10,423 nt of DNA from Promethearchaeota archaeon (GTDB lineage Archaea; Asgardarchaeota; Lokiarchaeia; Sigyniarchaeales; SOKP01), in the NCBI GenBank assembly GCA_016840695.1, contig JAEORV010000024.1, positions 1-10,423 of the forward strand. Reading direction: 5' to 3'. Below, piece by piece: positions 5,136 to 10,423 of the stretch (positions within the stretch are counted from its first letter, which is position 1; each line of letters begins with the position of its first letter). The notes beneath the pieces were generated by a model that saw nothing but the letters and a program-made list of their open reading frames with translations, was not told the origin of the DNA and did not search any database. Position numbers and translations under genes: made by a program.

Positions 5136-7025
5136 ATGGTAGAAGAATGGATGGATAAATATAAGGATAAGCAGATACAAATCGATGATGCTCTTAGGGA
5201 GTACATTCAACCAGGAGAACGTATATTCATAGGCTCTGGATGTTCTGAACCTACTGATCTCGTACGAAGACTCATCCAGCTTGGAGCGGAGTTTCCCGAT
5301 ATTGAGATATTACATTTCATAAATCTCTCAAAATTGGAATATTACAAGCGAGCTGGCTCCAAAACGGACCAATTTCGACATAATGCTTTTTTTATTGGAA
5401 GTAGTCTTAGAGAGTCAGTTAAATTGGGACGAGCTGATTATACGCCTATGATGCTTTCTGATATACCACGATTTTTCCAACGTGGCCAAATGCACGTGGA
5501 AACTGCGCTCATTCAAGTAACTCCGCCAGATAAATATGGTTATTGTAGCTATGGTATCAATGTTGACATTGCTAAACCGATTACCGAAGCTGCTAACCAT
5601 GTCATTGCTGAAATCAATCCCAAAATGCCACATACTCTTGGCGATTCTTTTATTCACATAGACAATATCGATGGATTTGTTCCTACAAATCACGACATAA
5701 TCGAATTTAAATACGATAAACCTAATTACGTGATAAAGAAAATTGCGAAAAACGTTGCTTCCCTTATTGAAGATGAATCAACGATTCAGGCAGGGGTTGG
5801 CATTGTTCCTAATGCCGTAGTCGCAAGGTTAAAGGATAAAAAAGATTTAGGGATCCACACGGAAATGTTTTCCGATGGAATGGTTGATCTTATCGAAGAA
5901 GGGGTTGTAAATTGCGACAAAAAAACAATTAATAAGGGTAAGGTAATTTGTTCTTTTGTTATTGGTTCACGAAAAGCTTACGATTTTGTAGACGACAATC
6001 CTATGTTTGAATTTCATCCGACGAGTTATACAAACGATCCTTTCATAATAGCACAAAATAAGAAGCAAGTATCCATAAATCCCGCATTATCGGTTGATAT
6101 CACGGGTCAGGTAAACGCAGATTCGATAGGTCATGAATTTTACCGAGGGATTGGGGGGCAGGTGGATTTCATGCGTGGGGCAAGCCGTTCCGAAGGAGGA
6201 ATGCCAATAACAGTAATGCCGAGTACGGCTTTACTCGAAGATGGGACGGTCATATCACGGATCGTTCCTTATCTCAATCCGGGCTCAGGTGTAGTCATCA
6301 CGCGTGGTGACGTTCATTATGTCGTCACGGAATATGGGGTGGCTTATTTATTTGGCAAATCAATAAGAGAACGAGTACTTCAATTAATCAATATTGCCCA
6401 TCCAGATTTCCGGGAAGGTCTCTTAGAGTATGCGAAGAAACTGAATTACGTGTATTCTGATCAGAGATTACCTAAATCTATTAAAGGAAGAATTAGCGTG
6501 TATCCAGAAAAATATGAGACCTATATCAAGTTAAAAGATGATTTTAAATTAAAGGTACGTCCAGTTAAGCCAACCGACGAAAGAATGCTGCAACAACTCT
6601 ATTATTCAATGGATGATCGAGATAGATTTTTACGATTTTTCAGTCGCGTGCACTCTTTTAGCCATAAGCGAATGCAACCACTCGTGAACATTGATTACGA
6701 CACGAAGATGATTTTAGTGGGTGAAGCAATGGATGAGGGCGAGCAAAAACTGGTCGCATCTGCTGCATATTTTAAGACTAAAAAACCATCTGTCGCAGAG
6801 ATCTCATGCGTTGTTCACAAAGATTGGCGCAGAAAGGGAATAACGACCTTGTTGATAAATTATTTAGTCGAAATCGCACGAGAGCATAATATAAAGCAAT
6901 TAATGGGGACTGTATTGATGGAAAATAAGCCAATGATCCATGTTGTAAATCAACTAGACTTCCCTGTTACCTTTAAAAATCTCTCTCATGGTGAAGTGGA
7001 ATTCTCTCTCGATCTCTCTCAGTGA
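5136..7025 (+). CDS. Acetyl-CoA hydrolase/transferase fused to a Pat-like GNAT domain
   Basis: A two-module cytoplasmic protein (629 aa from ATG 5136). Residues about 5-450 form an acetyl-CoA hydrolase/transferase of the class that includes 4-hydroxybutyrate CoA-transferase. The landmarks are VGIVPNAVVARL (221-232), LGIHTEMFSDG (238-248) with E243 as the expected glutamyl-CoA nucleophile, and GIGGQVDFMRGASRSEGG (338-355). The family moves CoA between acetyl-CoA and carboxylates; the acceptor is not readable. Residues about 473-611 are a GNAT domain opening with KVRPVKPTDERML, like the acetyltransferase of Pat-type protein lysine acetyltransferases. Its acetyl-CoA loop W-R-R-K-G-I-T (564-570) is a variant of R/QxxGxG/A. 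Such fusions are known in bacteria. The domain may acetylate proteins or sense acetyl-CoA (inference). The TATA box, leader hairpin and GGTG site upstream suggest a single-gene transcript. It converges with the chemoreceptor-like gene, two bases separating the stops. Confidence 0.9.
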   Translation: MVEEWMDKYKDKQIQIDDALREYIQPGERIFIGSGCSEPTDLVRRLIQLGAEFPDIEILHFINLSKLEYYKRAGSKTDQFRHNAFFIGSSLRESVKLGRADYTPMMLSDIPRFFQRGQMHVETALIQVTPPDKYGYCSYGINVDIAKPITEAANHVIAEINPKMPHTLGDSFIHIDNIDGFVPTNHDIIEFKYDKPNYVIKKIAKNVASLIEDESTIQAGVGIVPNAVVARLKDKKDLGIHTEMFSDGMVDLIEEGVVNCDKKTINKGKVICSFVIGSRKAYDFVDDNPMFEFHPTSYTNDPFIIAQNKKQVSINPALSVDITGQVNADSIGHEFYRGIGGQVDFMRGASRSEGGMPITVMPSTALLEDGTVISRIVPYLNPGSGVVITRGDVHYVVTEYGVAYLFGKSIRERVLQLINIAHPDFREGLLEYAKKLNYVYSDQRLPKSIKGRISVYPEKYETYIKLKDDFKLKVRPVKPTDERMLQQLYYSMDDRDRFLRFFSRVHSFSHKRMQPLVNIDYDTKMILVGEAMDEGEQKLVASAAYFKTKKPSVAEISCVVHKDWRRKGITTLLINYLVEIAREHNIKQLMGTVLMENKPMIHVVNQLDFPVTFKNLSHGEVEFSLDLSQ

Positions 7026-7027
7026 TT

Positions 7028-7924
7028 TCAGTTTTTTATTAATTTTTCTGAGAAATTAATATTTTTATATTTATTTAAGTTATCTTTAAGCTCTTGAGCA
7101 TGGGTTCCTAATTGATTGATAGTTGCAGTAATCTCATCTAAGGCAGCAGTTTGTTCTTGAACAGCAGCGCTAATTTCGTTCATTGCATGAGATAACTCCA
7201 TGCTAACATTTGAAGATTGTTCAATTCTCTCTGTAATTCTTGATACGATTTTATTTGTATTTTCCACGGAATTCTTTGATTGTTCAGCTAGCGCTTGTAC
7301 TTTTTCAGCAACAATTGCGAATCCCGCACCATGTATTCCTGCCCTGCCTGCTTCGATGCTGGCGTTTAACGCAAGTAGATTCGTTTGTTTTGAGATATTG
7401 GTTATTATTTGTGCTATTAATTTTATATCTTGTGCCATTTTATTAACTTCTGCTAGATTTATCGCTTGTTGATTTACATTTTTCGTAGTTAACTGTGTTG
7501 TAGAAGCAATTTGCTCTGCTGAAGCATTAATTTCACTTGAACTTGAAACCAACTCTGTAGCGATATTAGCTACATTCACAGATGAGCTTGCGCCCATTTG
7601 TAAGATATCAAAGATATTACTCGCTTGAGTCTTGATTGTGTTTTCCTTGCTCCGTATCTCCTTAATGATGTAAATAAACACGTAGATCGTGAACGCGATG
7701 GCAATCGGGTATAGAGTGAGCGTCACGACAATATTTCCTTGAAAGAAATTTAGCACTATCATTGCGAGCTCCAAGAGTATCAACATGTTCGCGCACACGA
7801 GCAACAGGATTTGAAACTCTGTCGTCCCTCGTAAAAGCTTGAACTTGAACTTGAAGGTCGCGAAAATGGCAATTATTAAAAACGGAGCTAATAATATACT
7901 TACAAATGTATTTGCAGCTGGCAT
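7028..7924 (-). CDS. Membrane-anchored chemoreceptor-type signalling protein
   Basis: A 298-residue protein with a methyl-accepting chemotaxis protein signalling domain. There are three hydrophobic helices, about 7-24, 37-60 and 64-87. The basic loop between the first two ([11 protein letters not shown], 25-33) predicts N-out topology, with the long C-terminal part in the cytoplasm. The outside loop is only a few residues, and neither a ligand-binding ectodomain nor a HAMP domain is seen. Residues about 92-284 form the antiparallel coiled coil, about 27 heptads in all. The hairpin tip is [17 protein letters not shown] (180-196) followed by [18 protein letters not shown]. The tip differs from the usual EAARAGExGRGFAVVAxEVR: G for A at 193, I for E at 197-equivalent, and KVQ for EVR. 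Whether it couples CheA/CheW is open; none is present here. It starts 19 bases after the DUF362-sulfotransferase gene, so it is probably cotranscribed with it. The ribosome site is weak (AAAGAA). Confidence 0.88.
   Translation of the reverse strand: MPAANTFVSILLAPFLIIAIFATFKFKFKLLRGTTEFQILLLVCANMLILLELAMIVLNFFQGNIVVTLTLYPIAIAFTIYVFIYIIKEIRSKENTIKTQASNIFDILQMGASSSVNVANIATELVSSSSEINASAEQIASTTQLTTKNVNQQAINLAEVNKMAQDIKLIAQIITNISKQTNLLALNASIEAGRAGIHGAGFAIVAEKVQALAEQSKNSVENTNKIVSRITERIEQSSNVSMELSHAMNEISAAVQEQTAALDEITATINQLGTHAQELKDNLNKYKNINFSEKLIKN
7037..7066 (+). terminator. Hairpin plus T5, inside the opposing gene
   Basis: On the plus strand, 7037-7047 pairs with 7051-7061 (core ATTAATTT/AAATTAAT, one G-U) around the loop CTG, and TTTTT follows at 7062-7066. 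It begins 12 bases after the stop of the acyl-CoA gene and lies within the last codons (about 287-296) of the convergent chemoreceptor-like gene. On the minus strand the hairpin is not followed by T residues, so it would work only for the plus-strand transcript. Confidence 0.5.
7838..7855 (-). repeat. Three tandem hexamers coding Phe-Lys
   Basis: Three perfect copies of CTTGAA on the plus strand (TTCAAG on the coding strand) encode the alternating Phe-Lys stretch at residues 24-29 of the chemoreceptor-like protein. This forms the basic cytoplasmic loop after its first membrane helix. It may be a small slippage expansion. Confidence 0.6.
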
Positions 7925-7943
7925 GATTTATTCTTTATTTTTG

Positions 7944-10331
7944 TTATTTTGGTACTTGATATTTCCATTTATTTATAGTAAAATTCCAGTTTTTCTCTAT
8001 CTCTGAAATTTTTATTGGAGAAAATTGATATGAATTTTTTTTATATCCCTTGATAGAATCCAAATAATTTTCAAATTTTGGTTTAGCGATATCATAATTT
8101 TCAATCTCTAATTTATTATATATTTTTATTAACTCCTCAATAGGATTCTCTTCGAGATCTTCAAATTTAACCTCAACCAAGTTATCTTCGGGAATTAAAT
8201 CTTTATCCTTGAAATAATCTGTCATCATTTCTTTGTAGATATTTAGGATGTTTGTTTCAAGTTGTCTGTCTGATATTTCCTGCAGCATGAAAGGTTGAAT
8301 TGCTTTCTTATAGAAGTTTACAGTTGATTGAAACACTACGTACGGATTTCTATAAATATGGATGAATTTTGCGTCTGGGAACATTTCTAAGAGTATTTTT
8401 ATCCTTGCTGTATTCGCAGGATTCTTTAGAATCAACTGCTTTCCGTTAAAGACATATGTGGCTTTTTTGAGCAAGTGTAAATATTGTTCCTTCCATTGTT
8501 CGATTATTTTTTTGGAACCTCCTTTCAACCTAATGAATGTGTTATAATTTTCTATCATATTTTTTGGCAAATAAAAACCGTTGTAAAAGGAATATGGAAA
8601 TAAGTTACCTAAAGCCATTTCTTCCTCTGTTGGAGAATATACTCCGAGTTTCATATTATCCATTGGTCTAGTTTCGGGCAAATATAATTTGAGAAAGTTT
8701 CTTAGAACCTTGTAATTCATAAAGGATTTTGGAAAAGTAGCATGCAACTGTGAAATATACCCAAATTGAGGATCCTGGCACAATAAATTTTGAATGTGAG
8801 TTGTTCCTGTCCTCCAGTGACCTAAGATGAATATCGGAGATGTTTTAATTTTAACATTTTTAATGAGCTTATTATATTTCAAAGATTCTGTAATTTTCAA
8901 GGGAGCTTGAAATGTGTTTATTAAATTCAAGAGAAAAATCCGGGGATAATAATATTTAAAGGTACTTAGGCCTTTAGTGGTAAATAACCTCATCCAATTC
9001 TTAAAAGATAATCCTATAGAAGGGCCTAAACTACCACGAAGATCAGTTTTAATCCTAAAATTATTTCCAAAATCTGCAATTGGGTTAATAACATGCTTCA
9101 ATCCATTAGATAATCCTCTAATTATTGAAATCTGAGTCTTTAAGGCGTCATTCGGGCATATTTCTCCGCAACAGAAACAATTAATGCATTTCTTTCTATC
9201 GATGATCATTTTATCTTGAAAGTCATTTCGTTTTATTGCTCCTGTAGGACAATGGGTGCTACACGCATTACATTGGATGCATTTTTTATGAGAAATTTTT
9301 ATTTCTGGATGGAACGCATTAAGTATTGGAACAGCTAATCTTTCTAGAAAAGATCCTGCGGTTCGTTTGGTTTGGAGGTTTTTTAGCGGAGGTAATTTCG
9401 CTTTTTGTTTAAACTCTTCCCATTGGTCGCCCAATATAACTAAATCATCTATATCTGTAACCCATAAATTACGAGATGCTAATGATTTTATTGCTTCTAA
9501 ATCATTTGGATTCCCGCCCATTAAGGTATACGCTAGCGAATCTAGGGCTACTGGTGAAAAAGAAGCAATAAGGCAGTGAAATGGCTTATGATTTCCACTT
9601 CTTGGACCTTTTCCCTCCATTGCGACAATTGCATCCATGATGTGGAGTACTGGTTTTGTGTTTCCATCCTTTCCAGTACACAAAACAGCATTGTGAATAT
9701 CCCCTAGCATTCTTTGGAATTTCTTCTTATCTTTGCATATGCTATGCATTTTTAATTTATCTTGTACTAATCCAAAGAAATTTTTTATTGCGCCTGTAAA
9801 AATATAACCCGTATGAGTCTTCATTTTAGGGATGTTGATTATTATGTCAGCTTCCACAACGCTTTTTGGAATGCGAACTACTTCGTTGACTCTAAAAGAA
9901 TCGTGTGAAATGTTCACATATTCTTCCGATAAAAAATTTATCATGCGAGTGTTTACATTCTCGGCTACTTGTTTTAATCCTGAGCGTTTATGAGCCATTG
10001 AGGTAATAGATTCGGTCATGGTACTATCACCAATTAATACTTTTTTTGCTCCAATTTCATTGAATAGTAGCGCAATTTCTTCAACAACTACTTTATTCGT
10101 ATACGCCATTTTGTCTGGCGCTAAAACGTTGGGTTTTAACAATATTATTTTATTGCTCAAATCCTCGTGTAAGAATGAAGGATTTAGTAATTCTAAAATT
10201 CTATGAATTCCTCCACGCACGTTTTGGGAATCATAGTTATTAACCCTTAGAATTGCCACGACATTTAATTTTTCTATAGTTATTTCAAGATTTTTATAAT
10301 CATAAACCTGTGATTGATTTGCTCCGATCAT
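7944..10331 (-). CDS. DUF362 / 2x[4Fe-4S] ferredoxin / sulfotransferase fusion
   Basis: A three-module protein (795 aa from the ATG at 10331). Residues about 23-310 are DUF362, with LLKPN (64-68), GDS (101-103), PKMKTHTG (168-175), AIKNFFG (181-187) and AMEGKGP (237-243). Residues 351-393 carry two CX2CX2CX3CP motifs (C351/354/357/361 and C382/385/388/392, plus C387), for two [4Fe-4S] clusters. From about 437 to the end is a full-length sulfotransferase: the PAPS 5'-phosphosulfate loop GHWRTGTTH (504-512), TRPMDN (554-559), SPTEEEMAL (566-574), and the 3'-phosphate site IYRNPYVVFQS (659-669). DUF362 with ferredoxin is common; adding a sulfotransferase is not a fusion I recognise. The frame runs through without a break, so an assembly join is not obvious. 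The function of DUF362 is unsettled, so a redox step coupled to sulfation is inference. The sulfotransferase part is more AT-rich by eye. The start is uncertain: TTG at 10370 adds 13 residues, and neither start has a clear ribosome site. No membrane segment is evident. Confidence 0.88.
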   Translation of the reverse strand: MIGANQSQVYDYKNLEITIEKLNVVAILRVNNYDSQNVRGGIHRILELLNPSFLHEDLSNKIILLKPNVLAPDKMAYTNKVVVEEIALLFNEIGAKKVLIGDSTMTESITSMAHKRSGLKQVAENVNTRMINFLSEEYVNISHDSFRVNEVVRIPKSVVEADIIINIPKMKTHTGYIFTGAIKNFFGLVQDKLKMHSICKDKKKFQRMLGDIHNAVLCTGKDGNTKPVLHIMDAIVAMEGKGPRSGNHKPFHCLIASFSPVALDSLAYTLMGGNPNDLEAIKSLASRNLWVTDIDDLVILGDQWEEFKQKAKLPPLKNLQTKRTAGSFLERLAVPILNAFHPEIKISHKKCIQCNACSTHCPTGAIKRNDFQDKMIIDRKKCINCFCCGEICPNDALKTQISIIRGLSNGLKHVINPIADFGNNFRIKTDLRGSLGPSIGLSFKNWMRLFTTKGLSTFKYYYPRIFLLNLINTFQAPLKITESLKYNKLIKNVKIKTSPIFILGHWRTGTTHIQNLLCQDPQFGYISQLHATFPKSFMNYKVLRNFLKLYLPETRPMDNMKLGVYSPTEEEMALGNLFPYSFYNGFYLPKNMIENYNTFIRLKGGSKKIIEQWKEQYLHLLKKATYVFNGKQLILKNPANTARIKILLEMFPDAKFIHIYRNPYVVFQSTVNFYKKAIQPFMLQEISDRQLETNILNIYKEMMTDYFKDKDLIPEDNLVEVKFEDLEENPIEELIKIYNKLEIENYDIAKPKFENYLDSIKGYKKNSYQFSPIKISEIEKNWNFTINKWKYQVPK

Positions 10332-10414
10332 TTCGAATGCACTATCCCCTAGAAATGTACAAAATTTCAATTATTCTGGTTAGTATTTGTGTACGATATT
10401 TTTTATCTTTTAAT

Positions 10415-10422
10415 TTTTTATA
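10415..10422 (-). promoter_or_regulatory. Candidate TATA element of the minus-strand operon
   Basis: Read on the minus strand, the window end gives TATAAAAA, about 45 bases before TTG 10370 and about 85 before ATG 10331. It would set the transcript start near 10390-10395. The sequence upstream of it is outside the window, so the BRE cannot be checked. Confidence 0.3.
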
Positions 10423-10423
10423 C

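Noticed and set aside
7200..7472. Plus-strand open frames inside the chemoreceptor-like gene.
   Set aside because: They are antisense to the conserved signalling tip, and the low-complexity helix codons keep the opposite strand open.
1..10423. TATAAAAA at both window ends as a possible terminal inverted repeat.
   Set aside because: Only about eight A/T bases match, which is expected by chance, and they read naturally as TATA elements of two outward-flanking promoters.

Overview
The window looks like part of an AT-rich archaeal chromosome, with G+C roughly one third by eye. The signs are TATA-box-like TTTATAAA elements upstream of genes, oligo-T tracts at gene ends (mostly without strong hairpins), Shine-Dalgarno sites built on GGTG or GAGG, and an archaeal-type hexameric glutamate dehydrogenase. 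The mix of families (a geranylgeranyl-reductase-like flavoprotein, a stand-alone glutamate-synthase-like FMN protein, a CoA-transferase/GNAT fusion, a DUF362-ferredoxin protein and a chemoreceptor-type signalling protein) would suit a mesophilic, anaerobic, amino-acid-using archaeon such as an Asgard lineage. That assignment is inference. No rRNA, tRNA or other lineage marker is present, and no CRISPR array or insertion sequence was seen.

Plus strand, 1-7025. The genes run in order: a GGR-like FAD oxidoreductase (58-1404); a glutamate-synthase-like FMN protein with its own N-terminal cysteine cluster (1659-3305); a 53-residue putative zinc-binding protein with a strong ribosome site (3356-3517); glutamate dehydrogenase (3704-4963); and an acetyl-CoA hydrolase/transferase fused to a Pat-like GNAT domain (5136-7025). 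The gene for the FMN protein and the small gene probably form one unit. The others each have an AT-rich upstream region and a T-rich end, so they look separately transcribed.

Minus strand, 10370-7028. A two-gene unit reads leftward. The first gene encodes a large protein joining DUF362, two [4Fe-4S] ferredoxin motifs and a full-length PAPS-type sulfotransferase. After 19 bases comes a three-helix membrane protein with a chemoreceptor signalling domain but no ectodomain. This unit converges on the acyl-CoA gene, with only two bases between the two stop codons.

Taken together, the plus-strand genes point to glutamate/2-oxoglutarate and acyl-CoA metabolism: reversible deamination by glutamate dehydrogenase, FMN-dependent chemistry on a glutamate-synthase fold, and CoA transfer. 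The most unusual item is the three-module DUF362-ferredoxin-sulfotransferase protein and its signalling partner. Secondary points are the rearranged iron-sulfur cysteines of the glutamate-synthase-like protein, a sequence word shared upstream of the two nitrogen genes, and a terminator-like hairpin for the acyl-CoA gene that lies inside the opposing coding region. No stretch over 300 bases lacks a gene.
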